Shown here: positions 51,092-59,513 of the stretch, in pieces
Numbering within the stretch: position 1 is the stretch's first letter
Layout: every line of letters starts with the position of its first letter
Source of the DNA: Microbacterium sp. HD4P20
Lineage (GTDB): Bacteria; Actinomycetota; Actinomycetes; Actinomycetales; Microbacteriaceae
Assembly: GCF_019449275.2 (NCBI RefSeq)
Contig: NZ_JAHZQZ020000018.1
Span: 248,001 to 312,000 of the forward strand
Direction of reading: 5' to 3'
DNA: 64,000 nucleotides
Made by a program: the position numbers and the translations under genes
Notes under the pieces: generated by a model
The model's database searches: none
What the model was told of the DNA's origin: nothing
What the model saw: the letters and a program-made list of their open reading frames with translations, nothing else

Positions 51092-51691
51092 ATGCGATTC
51101 GAGCACCTCGGGGCACAGCCCCGCATCCATCCCGATGCGGTCATCGCCGCGACCGCGGTCATCAGCGGTGATGTCGAGATCGGCGCCGACTGCCAGATCC
51201 TGCACGGTGCGGTGATCACCGCGGAAGGCGGGCCGATCACCCTCGGTGCGAACGTCATCGTGATGGAGAACGCGCTCGTTCGCGCCACGGCGACCAATGC
51301 CGTGCACATCGGCGACCACGTGCTGGTCGGGCCGATGGCGAGCGTCTCGGGCGCCGTCATCGAAGACGAGGTCTTCCTCGCCACGGGCACGCGCATCTTC
51401 AACGGGGCCCGCGTCGGCCGGCGCAGCGAGGTGCGCATCAACGCCGTCGTGCACCTGCGCACGGCCCTCCCCGCCGAGAGCACGGTGCCCATCGGTTGGG
51501 TCGCCGTGGGGGATCCGGTGCAGATCCTCCCGCCGGACCGTCACGACGAGATCTGGGCGGCCCAGCGTGAACTCGACTTCCCCGGCTATGTCTTCGGCCT
51601 GGACCGCGAGACGCCCGACCTCATGGTGCAGCTGACCGAGCGGTACGGTCGCAGTCTCGCGCGCCACGCGGACGACCGTCGCGTCGACTGA
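51092..51691 (+). CDS. Left-handed beta-helix protein, gamma-carbonic-anhydrase-like
   Basis: This 199-residue hexapeptide-repeat protein has coils including SGDVEIGADCQI, GANVIVMENAL and IGDHVLVGPMA. It resembles the gamma-CA/PaaY group. The His ligands of true gamma carbonic anhydrases are only partly matched (LHGAVI, AVHIGDH, VVHL), so carbonic anhydrase activity is uncertain and an acyltransferase is possible. CAGGAGG precedes the ATG, with TACGCT at 51066-51071 as -10. A link to ppc through bicarbonate supply would make sense, but ppc is on the other strand. Confidence 0.75.
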   Translation: MRFEHLGAQPRIHPDAVIAATAVISGDVEIGADCQILHGAVITAEGGPITLGANVIVMENALVRATATNAVHIGDHVLVGPMASVSGAVIEDEVFLATGTRIFNGARVGRRSEVRINAVVHLRTALPAESTVPIGWVAVGDPVQILPPDRHDEIWAAQRELDFPGYVFGLDRETPDLMVQLTERYGRSLARHADDRRVD

Positions 51692-51703
51692 CGCGCCCGA
51701 TCG

Positions 51704-51895
51704 TCAGCTCCAGTTCGCGCCGCAGTCGCGGCAGCCGAACTCGGGCGCCGCATCGGCATCGCCGCGGCGCACCTCATCGCCCCGATCGAACTCCAGCACG
51801 AACCATTCCTCGGCGATGCGGACATCCGACGACGCGCACACCGGGCACACGTCGATCGCGAGCGTCAGCGTCGCGTCATCCCATCCTCTGCCCAT
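51704..51895 (-). CDS. Small zinc-ribbon protein, 63 residues
   Basis: This short soluble protein has two Cys pairs, CPVC (residues 17-20) and CRDC (55-58), spaced as in a zinc ribbon, and an acidic middle. The function is unknown. The ATG is 6 bases after TACCGT, so it has a leaderless promoter of its own. It lies just downstream of the ppc start-to-stop direction, 61 bases past the ppc stop. Confidence 0.72.
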   Translation of the reverse strand: MGRGWDDATLTLAIDVCPVCASSDVRIAEEWFVLEFDRGDEVRRGDADAAPEFGCRDCGANWS

Positions 51896-51901
51896 GCCCC
51901 G

Positions 51902-51907
51902 ACGGTA
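51902..51907 (-). promoter_or_regulatory. -10 of the zinc-ribbon gene (leaderless)
   Basis: TACCGT on the minus strand is followed by CGGGGC and then the ATG. Confidence 0.5.
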
Positions 51908-51956
51908 ACGCCGGCCGCCGACAGGGCTGGGAGCGACGCGCGTGTCGGCCCGGACG

Positions 51957-54641
51957 TCAGCCGGTGTTCTGCAGCCCCGCCGCGACTCCCGAGACCGACA
52001 GCAGCAGCAGTCGCTGCTGCTCGGGGTCCACCGGGGCGTCCTCGGGCGCGTCGCGCAGTGCGCGCAGTGCCCGCAGCTGCAGAAGCGACAGCGCGTCGAC
52101 GTACGGACTGCGCATCTTCACGGCGCGCTGCAGCACGGGCTTGTTGCCGAGCAACTCGGTTCCGCGCGTGACGCGGACCACCCACGAGCGGGTGAGCGCC
52201 ATCTCGTCGCGCACGAGTGCGGCGAGGTCGTCGCGGTCGCCCAGCTCGAGGTAGTGGCGTGCGATGCGGTCGTCGGCCTTCGCGAGGCTCATCGCGACGT
52301 TGTCGACCAGCGTGCGGAAGAGCGGCCATTCCTCGTACGCACGCTGCAGCAGCGGCTCGTCGCCGACCGCCTCGAGAGCCGTGCCCAGGCCGAACCAGCC
52401 GGCGAGGTTGATGCGCGCCTGCGTCCATGCGAACACCCACGGAATCGCGCGCAGATCCTCGAGCGACTCCACTGACAGCCCCCGCCGTGCCGGCCGCGAG
52501 CCGAGCGCCAGGAGGCCGATCTCCTCCATGGGCGTCACGCGCGCGAACCAGGCGGCGAAGCCCGGCGCCTTGACGAGGGCGAAGAAGCGCTCGCGGGATG
52601 CCGCATCCATCGTCGCCGCCACCTCGGCGTACCGCTCGGCGGCGGCACTGTTGCGTTCCTCGTTCGATGGCGCCGAGGCGAGCAGGATCGCCGCGGCGAC
52701 CTGGTCGATGTGGCGCATCGCGATGGCGGGGTCGCCGTAGCGCGCGAAGATGACCTCGCCCTGCTCGGTGAGCTTGAACCGGCCGTCCACCGAATGCGGC
52801 GGCTGTGCGAGGATCGCCGAGTTCGCGGGCCCGCCGCCGCGGCCGAGGGCGCCGCCGCGGCCGTGGAAGAGGGTCAGTTCGATGCCGTTCTCGCGTGCCC
52901 ACGCCGAGATGGCCGCCTGCGCCTGGTACAGGGCGAGGTTGGCGGCGACCGGACCGACGTCCTTCGACGAGTCCGAGTAGCCGAGCATGACCTCCAGGCG
53001 ACGACCGGTGGCCTCCAGCCGCGCGGCGAACTCGGGGTGATCGACGATCTCGGCGAGGATGCCGGGCGCTGCCTGCAGATCGGCGAACGTCTCGAACAGT
53101 GGCACGACGTCGAGCACGGGAAGGGTGTCGTCCGGGCCGACCGCGTGACGGGCCAGGCGATGCACGGCGGCCAGGTCGTCGGCGGACTGCGTGAACGAGA
53201 CGACATAGCGCCCGGCGGCGCGGGGGCCGTAGCGTTCCTGCACGAAGGCGACCGTGCGGATGACCTCGAGCACTTCTTCGGCGAGTTCGCTCAGGGGCGC
53301 GCCGCTGGAGGCCGCGGCATCCAGTTCCGCCAGCACCTTCGCGTGGACGGCGGAGTGCTGGCGCACCTCGAGCTCGGTGAGATGGAAGCCGTAAGTCTCG
53401 ACCTGCCACAGCAGCTGCTGCAGGTGCCCGTACGCCTGTCGCGGCGCGCCGGCCTGCACGAGGGAGTCCTGAACGACGCGCAGATCGGCGAGCAGGTGCT
53501 CGGGATCGCGATAGGCCAAGTCGGCGTTCCGCTCCCGGGTCGCGTCGATCTTGCGGGCGATGAGCAGGAGGATGCGGCGATGCGGCTCGTCGGGGGAGCG
53601 CTTGGCGATCTCTTTCGCCGCTTCCTCGTCGGCGGCTCGCAGCCGCTGCCACAGCGCGAGCAGCGCCGGACTCGGCGGCGTCGTCGCGGCGTCCAGCGTC
53701 AGTGTGCGGCCGATGCGGCTGGTGGTGCGCTCCAGGCCCAGCAGGACGTGCTCGCTGGCGATCTTCGCCGCTTTGCGCGTGACGGATGCCGTCACGAACG
53801 GGTTGCCGTCGCGGTCGCCCCCGACCCACGAGCCGACGCGCACGAACGGTCGGATCACGGGTGCCCGGCCCCCTGCCGCGGGGCCCTGCAGCGCGTCATC
53901 GACGCGCCGGTAGACGTGAGGCACCGCGGTGTAGAGCGTCTCGTCGAAGACCGCCATGACGGCGCGCACCTCGTCGACGGGCGAGGGCTTCTCAGGACGA
54001 AGCGGCGCGGTCCGCCACAGGGTGTCGACCTCTTCGAGCATGCGCCGCTCGGCGCGCCGCTCATCGGCGCCGTTGCGCAGGGACGCGTCGTGCTCTTCGA
54101 GAAGGGTCGCCAGGCGCCGGATGCTGGACGAGACCGCCCGGCGACGCGCTTCAGTGGGGTGCGCGGTGAAGACCGGGTGGAAGCGCATCTTCTGCAGGTG
54201 TGCCAGCGCGGTGTCGTCGCCGACCTCGGCGGCCAGCCGCATGAAGGCCGCGGCGACCGAGTCGGTCGCGCGCTCACGGTCGGGGCGGCCATCGCGCTCG
54301 CGCAGGATGCGCACGCGCTGGTGCTCCTCGGCGAGGTTGACGAGATGGAAGTAGGCGGTGAACGCACGCGCCACCTCATCGGCCCGTTCGATCGTGAACG
54401 AGTCGGCGATCGCCGCCGCACGGGCGAACGCCTCGGGGGTCTCGTCGGTGTAGGCCTGGATCGTCGCGGTGCGCAACCGCTCGACGTCTTCGTACAGCCC
54501 GGACGATCCGCTCTCGCGCAGGACCCGACCGAGGAGAGTGCCGAGCATGCGCACGTCGGCCCGCATGCGCTCGGGAATCTCCTGCTCCGCCTCGAATCGT
54601 CCGACGACGTCGATCGCTTCGGTCTGGGTGAGTTCGCGCAT
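51957..54641 (-). CDS. ppc: Phosphoenolpyruvate carboxylase
   Basis: Ppc carboxylates PEP to oxaloacetate, refilling the TCA cycle. The 894-residue protein has the full bacterial length. The catalytic His is in FTAHPTEARRR. GYSDSSKDVG holds the essential Lys, and FHGRGGALGRGGGP is the mobile Arg loop. It ends in the conserved GLQNTG. The ATG immediately follows GGAGGG, which is too close to serve as a ribosome-binding site, while TAGCCT sits 6 bases upstream. A leaderless transcript is therefore more likely. Confidence 0.96.
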   Translation of the reverse strand: MRELTQTEAIDVVGRFEAEQEIPERMRADVRMLGTLLGRVLRESGSSGLYEDVERLRTATIQAYTDETPEAFARAAAIADSFTIERADEVARAFTAYFHLVNLAEEHQRVRILRERDGRPDRERATDSVAAAFMRLAAEVGDDTALAHLQKMRFHPVFTAHPTEARRRAVSSSIRRLATLLEEHDASLRNGADERRAERRMLEEVDTLWRTAPLRPEKPSPVDEVRAVMAVFDETLYTAVPHVYRRVDDALQGPAAGGRAPVIRPFVRVGSWVGGDRDGNPFVTASVTRKAAKIASEHVLLGLERTTSRIGRTLTLDAATTPPSPALLALWQRLRAADEEAAKEIAKRSPDEPHRRILLLIARKIDATRERNADLAYRDPEHLLADLRVVQDSLVQAGAPRQAYGHLQQLLWQVETYGFHLTELEVRQHSAVHAKVLAELDAAASSGAPLSELAEEVLEVIRTVAFVQERYGPRAAGRYVVSFTQSADDLAAVHRLARHAVGPDDTLPVLDVVPLFETFADLQAAPGILAEIVDHPEFAARLEATGRRLEVMLGYSDSSKDVGPVAANLALYQAQAAISAWARENGIELTLFHGRGGALGRGGGPANSAILAQPPHSVDGRFKLTEQGEVIFARYGDPAIAMRHIDQVAAAILLASAPSNEERNSAAAERYAEVAATMDAASRERFFALVKAPGFAAWFARVTPMEEIGLLALGSRPARRGLSVESLEDLRAIPWVFAWTQARINLAGWFGLGTALEAVGDEPLLQRAYEEWPLFRTLVDNVAMSLAKADDRIARHYLELGDRDDLAALVRDEMALTRSWVVRVTRGTELLGNKPVLQRAVKMRSPYVDALSLLQLRALRALRDAPEDAPVDPEQQRLLLLSVSGVAAGLQNTG

Positions 54642-54647
54642 CCCTCC

Positions 54648-54653
54648 AGGCTA
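54648..54653 (-). promoter_or_regulatory. -10 of ppc (leaderless)
   Basis: TAGCCT on the minus strand is followed by GGAGGG and then the ATG. Confidence 0.6.
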
Positions 54654-54690
54654 ACGGCGCGCCGCGGGGCCCATTCACGGTGGTCGTTGT

Positions 54691-54790
54691 GTGACGGAGT
54701 GCATCAAGTGACGGAGCGCATCAAGTGACGGAGTGCATCAAGTGACGGAGCGCGTTCGAGTGACGGAGCGCGTCGAGGGTGACGGACCGC
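54691..54790. repeat. Six tandem copies of a ~17-bp unit between ppc and nhaA
   Basis: GTGACGGAGYGCATCAA is repeated at 54691, 54708 and 54725 with no spacer; position 10 alternates T, C, T. Diverged copies of 18 and 19 bases follow at 54742 and 54760, and a partial copy at 54779. The array lies upstream of both divergent promoters (ppc -10 at 54648, nhaA -10 at 54823). The conserved part is GTGACGGA. Confidence 0.85.
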
Positions 54791-54822
54791 GGCGGGAGAG
54801 GGCATGTCGGAGCGGACGTCGA

Positions 54823-54828
54823 TAGACT
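54823..54828 (+). promoter_or_regulatory. -10 of nhaA
   Basis: TAGACT predicts a transcript start near 54835 and a leader of about 70 bases before GTG 54906. Confidence 0.5.
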
Positions 54829-54905
54829 CTCGGGACTGGTGTGCCGGGAAGTCTGGTCGGCGATGCGCTGTGGCGCGACCTGCCGCCCCCGACGAAAGGA
54901 CCTGT

Positions 54906-56102
54906 GTGTCCCTGCTCCGCTCCGCCCGTTTTCCCGCGATCATCCTGCTGATCTCGGCGGTCCTCGCCCTGATCCTCGCCAACTCCCCGGCGGGACCCGG
55001 GATCGCCGCCGTGAAGGACGCGTATCTGGGCATCCCGGGCGTGTTCGAGATGTCGGTCGGCCACTGGGTGCAGGACGGTCTTCTCGCCGTCTTCTTCTTC
55101 ATCGTGGCGGTCGAACTGCAGTTCGAGCTGACCAACGGCGAGCTCAACTCGGCCCGCAAGGCGCTGCAGCCCGCGATCGCTGCCGCGGGCGGCGTGCTCG
55201 TCCCGATCGCGGTCTTCCTTGTGTTCGCTGCCGGATCTGACGCCGTGGACGGCTGGCCCATCCCCACGGCGACCGACATCGCCTTCGCGCTGGGCGTCCT
55301 CGCCGTCTTCGGCAAGGACCTTCCCTCGGGCATCCGCATCTTCCTGCTGGCGCTCGCGATCCTCGACGACATCGTCGGGATCGTGTTCATCGCCGTGCTC
55401 TTCACCGACGACGTCAACGTCGGCCTGCTCGCCCTCGCCGGCGTGGCGGTGCTCGTCTTCGGCGTCCTCAGCCGGCAGCTCGATACGCGCGGTCGGATCC
55501 CGCTCGCGATCGCGCTCGTTCTCCTCGCGATCGCCACCTGGGTGCTCGTGTACCTCTCGGGCGTGCATGCGACCATCGCCGGCGTGGCGCTGGGCCTGGC
55601 GATGGCACAGCAGCCCGCCCTGCGCTCGCGTCATGAGCTGGAGCCGTGGGTGAACGGGATCGTGCTCCCGCTGTTCGCGTTCTCCGCGGCGCTCGTCGTG
55701 ATCCCCGCCGTCTCGCCGTCCGAGCTCTCGCCGGCATTCTGGGGCATCCTCGTGGCGCTGCCGGTGGGCAAGATCATCGGTATCTCGGCAGCCGGATGGA
55801 TCTCGCTGCGCATGGGGAATCGAGGCATGGCCCCGCATCTGTCGTTCCTCGACCTCCTCGCCGCCGGCGCGCTCGGCGGGATCGGCTTCACCGTGTCGCT
55901 CCTGCTCTCGGAACTCGCCTTCGCCGGTGCCCCGCTCATCCGCGACGAGGCGACGCTGGGCGTCCTCGGCGGGTCCGCGATCTCGATCGTCCTCGCGGCG
56001 ATCCTGGTCGCGATGCGGGCGCGGCACTACCGCAGGACGAATCCCGCCACGCGCGGGAACGAGCTGCCACCCACAGGAGAGCACGAGGGGCAGATCGCAT
56101 GA
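54906..56102 (+). CDS. nhaA: Na+/H+ antiporter NhaA
   Basis: NhaA exports sodium in exchange for protons. From GTG 54906, preceded by AAAGGA, the protein has 398 residues and about twelve helices. The ion-binding Asp pair is visible in AILDDIVGIVF, and PTATDIAFALGVLAVFG and GIGFTVSLLLSELAF are conserved. A longer frame from 54804 adds an unlikely Cys-rich head. Its stop overlaps the mazG start (ATGA). Confidence 0.93.
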   Translation: MSLLRSARFPAIILLISAVLALILANSPAGPGIAAVKDAYLGIPGVFEMSVGHWVQDGLLAVFFFIVAVELQFELTNGELNSARKALQPAIAAAGGVLVPIAVFLVFAAGSDAVDGWPIPTATDIAFALGVLAVFGKDLPSGIRIFLLALAILDDIVGIVFIAVLFTDDVNVGLLALAGVAVLVFGVLSRQLDTRGRIPLAIALVLLAIATWVLVYLSGVHATIAGVALGLAMAQQPALRSRHELEPWVNGIVLPLFAFSAALVVIPAVSPSELSPAFWGILVALPVGKIIGISAAGWISLRMGNRGMAPHLSFLDLLAAGALGGIGFTVSLLLSELAFAGAPLIRDEATLGVLGGSAISIVLAAILVAMRARHYRRTNPATRGNELPPTGEHEGQIA

Positions 56103-56779
56103 CCGAGGATGTCGGCCCGTCCTCGGATGCCCTGCGCCAAGCGGCCGACACGATGCGAGCGGTGCGGGATCGATGCGTATGGACGCAGCAGATCGATCAC
56201 CGCGCGCTCGTGCCGTATCTCGTGGAAGAGAGCGCCGAGCTGATCGACGCGGTCGAGGAGGGGTCGCGGGCCGAACTCCGAGAAGAGCTTGGTGATCTGC
56301 TGTGGCAGGTGCTGTTCCACGCCGAGATCGCCTCGCGCGACCCCGACGATCCGTTCGACATCGACGACGTCGCGCGTGGGCTCACCGACAAGATGGTCAG
56401 GCGGCACCCGCATGTCTTCGGCGACGCGGTCGCCACGACACCCGAAGAAGTGCTCGTGCACTGGAACGCCGCGAAGGCGGCAGAGAAGCACGAGCGCACC
56501 AGCGTGCTGGACGGCGTGAGCGAGCGGATGCCGTCCCTCGCGCTCGCGCAGAAACTCGTGGGCAAGGCGGCACAGGCCGGCGTCGCGCCCGCCCCCCGGT
56601 CGTCGAGTGACGAGCGCGGCGACGCGACCGAACACCCTGGACCGGCCACCGAGTCCGAGCTCGGAGACGCCCTCCTCGCGCTGGTCTCGACCGCGCGAGC
56701 GAACGGGTGGGATGCCGAGCGCGCCCTGCGCGAGCGCCTGCGGCTGCTCCAGGCAGAGATTCGCGCTGCCGAACGGTGA
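56099..56779 (+). CDS. mazG: Nucleoside triphosphate pyrophosphohydrolase MazG
   Basis: MazG hydrolyses (d)NTPs to monophosphates plus PPi and helps clear oxidised nucleotides. The 226-residue protein has the metal site EESAELIDAV followed by ELREELGDLLWQ, the ExxE...ExxD signature. RRHPHVFGD and HWNAAKAAEK are also present. The middle has a Ser/Arg/Gly-rich insert, and the second half retains only a degenerate MazG repeat. It is translationally coupled to nhaA; hisS follows 43 bases downstream. Confidence 0.92.
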   Translation: MTEDVGPSSDALRQAADTMRAVRDRCVWTQQIDHRALVPYLVEESAELIDAVEEGSRAELREELGDLLWQVLFHAEIASRDPDDPFDIDDVARGLTDKMVRRHPHVFGDAVATTPEEVLVHWNAAKAAEKHERTSVLDGVSERMPSLALAQKLVGKAAQAGVAPAPRSSSDERGDATEHPGPATESELGDALLALVSTARANGWDAERALRERLRLLQAEIRAAER

Positions 56780-56822
56780 CACGCTGTGCGCGAGCGGGCC
56801 GGCGCACTGGAAGGATAGCTGC

Positions 56823-58130
56823 GTGGCATCCGTCAATCCGCCGCGCGGCATGCGCGACTTCCTCCCCGCTGACAAGGCACGCCGCGAACGCGTGCTCGCC
56901 GTGATCCGGGAGCGCTATCGCGCCCACGGATTCGACGAGATCGAGACCCCGGTGATGGAGGAGCACGGCCGGCTGCACGCCGGCATCGGCGGCGACAACG
57001 AGAAGCTCGCCTACAACGTGCTCAAGCGCGGGCTCGACGCCGACGCTATCCGCGCCGCCGCCGACGACCCCGCGCAGCTCACCGACCTGGGACTGCGCTA
57101 CGACCTCACCGTGCCTCTCGCGCGCTTCTACGCCACCAACCGGGGGCAGCTGCCGGCGGTGTTCCGCTCGATCCAGATCGCCCCGGTATGGCGTGCGGAG
57201 CGGCCGCAGAAGGGCCGGTACCGCCAGTTCCTGCAGTGCGACATCGACGTGATCGGGGATGCCTCGGCGCGTGCCGAGTCAGAGCTGATCGTCGCCACGC
57301 TCGACGCCCTCGACGCGCTGGGGCTCCAGGGCGGACAGGTGCGCATCAACGACCGGCGCGTCCTGGACTGGATGCTCGACAGCCTCGGCTTCACGCCCGA
57401 CGAGCGACCCGGGGTGCTGATCACGATCGACAAGCTCGACAAGCTCGGACCGGCGGGCATCGTCGCCGAGCTGCGCGAGCGGGATGCCACGCCGGCAGCG
57501 GTGGACGCGTTCGAGGCGTTCCTCAACCGGCCCCAGACCCTCGAGTACAACGCGTACGGCGAGCGGCAGATTCGCAAGGCGCTGCCCGATGCTGCCCCCG
57601 ACGACATCGTCGCCCATCTGGTCGGCATCGGTGAGGCCGTCGCCACGGCACGCGTGTCCGAGAGCTCCGACGAGGGGGTCCCCGGCGACATCCCGCTCGT
57701 CTTCGACCCGTTCCTGGTGCGGGGCATGGGGTACTACACCGGCACGATCTTCGAGCTGGCGCACCCCTCCGTCGCGTACTCGCTCGGCGGAGGCGGTCGC
57801 TACGACGGCATGATCGGGCGCTTCCTTGGCCAGGACGTGCCGGCCGTGGGCTTCTCGATCGGGTTCGAGCGCCTGGTGGACCTGGTCGACGAGGGCACGG
57901 ATGCTGCCCACCCGGCCGTCGTGCTCGTCCACGACCGCGACGTGCCCGAGCCGCGGCTGCTCGCGCTCAAGACGGCCCTGATCGCCGAGGGGTCGCGGGT
58001 GCGGCTGGAGCAGCGCACCAAGAACCTCAAGGCGCTGCTCGAGCGCGCGGCATCCGACGGTTACACGGCGTTCGCGACAGTCGCGGCCGACACCGCACGC
58101 GACGCCCTCGAGATCAGGCCGCTCGGGTGA
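56823..58130 (+). CDS. hisS: Histidyl-tRNA synthetase
   Basis: The enzyme charges tRNA-His. The 435-residue class II synthetase has PPRGMRDFLP, motif 1, and motif 2 around IAPVWRAERPQKGRYRQF. The histidine A motif GMGYYTGTIFE, LGGGGRYDGM and motif 3 GFSIGFERL are present, with the anticodon domain at the C-terminus. GTG 56823 follows AAGGAT by 6 bases; this could be read as a weak -10 or a distant ribosome-binding site. The last 17 bases overlap the convergent permease gene. Confidence 0.95.
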   Translation: MASVNPPRGMRDFLPADKARRERVLAVIRERYRAHGFDEIETPVMEEHGRLHAGIGGDNEKLAYNVLKRGLDADAIRAAADDPAQLTDLGLRYDLTVPLARFYATNRGQLPAVFRSIQIAPVWRAERPQKGRYRQFLQCDIDVIGDASARAESELIVATLDALDALGLQGGQVRINDRRVLDWMLDSLGFTPDERPGVLITIDKLDKLGPAGIVAELRERDATPAAVDAFEAFLNRPQTLEYNAYGERQIRKALPDAAPDDIVAHLVGIGEAVATARVSESSDEGVPGDIPLVFDPFLVRGMGYYTGTIFELAHPSVAYSLGGGGRYDGMIGRFLGQDVPAVGFSIGFERLVDLVDEGTDAAHPAVVLVHDRDVPEPRLLALKTALIAEGSRVRLEQRTKNLKALLERAASDGYTAFATVAADTARDALEIRPLG

Positions 58131-59361
58131 CCCGCACCGCCCGGTAGACGATGCCGACGGCGACCACGATCACGCCGGCCACGACCGACTGCCACGGCAG
58201 GGTGACGGCCAGCACGAGGCAGCCGACGCCTCCGATCACCTGCAAGACCGCGGGGTAGCGCCGTGCCGGGCCGCGCTGGCGGAAGGCGGCGACGTTCGCC
58301 ACCAGGTAGTAGAGCAGCACGCCGAAGGATGAGAAGCCGATCGCCCCGCGCAGGTCGACGAAGGCCACCAGCGCCAGCACGGCAACAGCCACGGCCAGCT
58401 CGGCGCGGTGCGGCACATGCCAGCGCGGGTGCACAGTGGCCAGCGCCACCGGCAGGTCGCGCTCGCGCGCCATCGCGAACGTGGTGCGGCTGACCCCGGC
58501 GATGAGCGCCAGCAGGGCGCCGAGCGATGCCGCCGCCGCCCCGATGCGCACCACCGGGCCCGCCCAGCCCCAGCCCGACGCGACGGCGGCATCGGCGACG
58601 GGCTCGGCGGATGCCGCCGTACCGTCGGGCCCGAGAGTGCTGAGCACAGCGATCGCCACGACGACGTAGAGGGCCAGTGCGATCGCGAATGCCACGACGA
58701 TCGCGCGAGGGATGAGGCGCTGCGGGTCGCGCACCTCCTCGCCGAGCGTCGCGATGCGCGCGTAGCCGGCGAACGCGAAGAACAGCAGGCCCGCCGACTG
58801 CAGGGTGCCGTACACGCCGCCCGCGCCCAGCGCGTCGGGGGTGAGCCAGCCGGGGGAGTCCGGAGCCGAGACACTCGCTGCCACGCCCACAGCCAGCGTG
58901 AGCAGCACCGCGACCACGATGACCCGGGCGGCCTGCGCGGTGCGGGTCACGCCGAACCAGTTGACGATCGTCAGTGCCGCGACGGCTGCGAGCGCGACGG
59001 GTCGCTCCCACCCGGGCGGTGCCGCATACGCCGCGAAGGTCAGCGCCATCGCGGCGCAGCTCGCCGTCTTGCCGATCACGAATCCCCAGCCGGCGGTGAA
59101 CCCCCACCACGGGCCGAGTTCGGCACGCCCGTACGCGTAGGTGCCGCCCGACGTCGGGTGGGCGGCGGCCAGCTGTGCCGACGACGTTGCGTTGCCGAAG
59201 GCGACGACGGCCGCGATCGCCAGGCCGATCAGCAGCCCCGCGCCCGCGGCGTCCGCTGCCGGCGCCCACACCGCGAACACGCCGGCGCCGATCATGGCGC
59301 CCAAGCCGATGAACACCGCGTCGGTCAGACCAAGCCGTCGCTGCAGCGAAGGAGACGCCAT
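58114..59361 (-). CDS. APC-family amino acid/amine permease
   Basis: This 415-residue transporter has about twelve helices and the N-terminal APC signature FIGLGAMIGAGVFAVWAP. The substrate site GFTAGWGFVIGKTAS is near helix 3, and GYARIATLGEEVRDPQRLIP is the typical loop after helix 6. The substrate is unknown. The ATG is 6 bases after TAAAGT (leaderless). Confidence 0.87.
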   Translation of the reverse strand: MASPSLQRRLGLTDAVFIGLGAMIGAGVFAVWAPAADAAGAGLLIGLAIAAVVAFGNATSSAQLAAAHPTSGGTYAYGRAELGPWWGFTAGWGFVIGKTASCAAMALTFAAYAAPPGWERPVALAAVAALTIVNWFGVTRTAQAARVIVVAVLLTLAVGVAASVSAPDSPGWLTPDALGAGGVYGTLQSAGLLFFAFAGYARIATLGEEVRDPQRLIPRAIVVAFAIALALYVVVAIAVLSTLGPDGTAASAEPVADAAVASGWGWAGPVVRIGAAAASLGALLALIAGVSRTTFAMARERDLPVALATVHPRWHVPHRAELAVAVAVLALVAFVDLRGAIGFSSFGVLLYYLVANVAAFRQRGPARRYPAVLQVIGGVGCLVLAVTLPWQSVVAGVIVVAVGIVYRAVRVTRAA

Positions 59362-59367
59362 GCGCGC

Positions 59368-59373
59368 ACTTTA
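59368..59373 (-). promoter_or_regulatory. -10 of the APC permease gene (leaderless)
   Basis: TAAAGT on the minus strand is followed by GCGCGC and then the ATG. Confidence 0.6.
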
Positions 59374-59513
59374 TCGGGTCGTGGTTTCCCTCTCGGACGC
59401 AGAGCGGGGGCGCTCTCGCCCGTCACTATGCGCCGGCGCGCGGCGTGTCGGGTGTCACGGAGCGTCACCGGCGCGACGGCATCCGTTCACCCGGCCGTTG
59501 TGGGATGTCGAGC

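Noticed and set aside
47323-51492. A 1389-codon antisense frame across mfd
   Set aside because: It mirrors the mfd codon pattern, has no recognisable domain and crosses gene boundaries. mfd on the plus strand is complete.
54691-54760. Overlapping six-codon GTG...TGA minigenes in each repeat unit
   Set aside because: They follow automatically from the repeat sequence, have no ribosome-binding sites, and the 17-bp period shifts frame each time. Mentioned only as a curiosity.
54691-54790. Possible CRISPR array
   Set aside because: The units are ~17 bp, adjoin without spacers of unique sequence, and no cas genes are present.
54804-54905. Longer start for nhaA
   Set aside because: The added residues are hydrophilic and Cys-containing, the predicted -10 lies inside that stretch, and AAAGGA marks GTG 54906.
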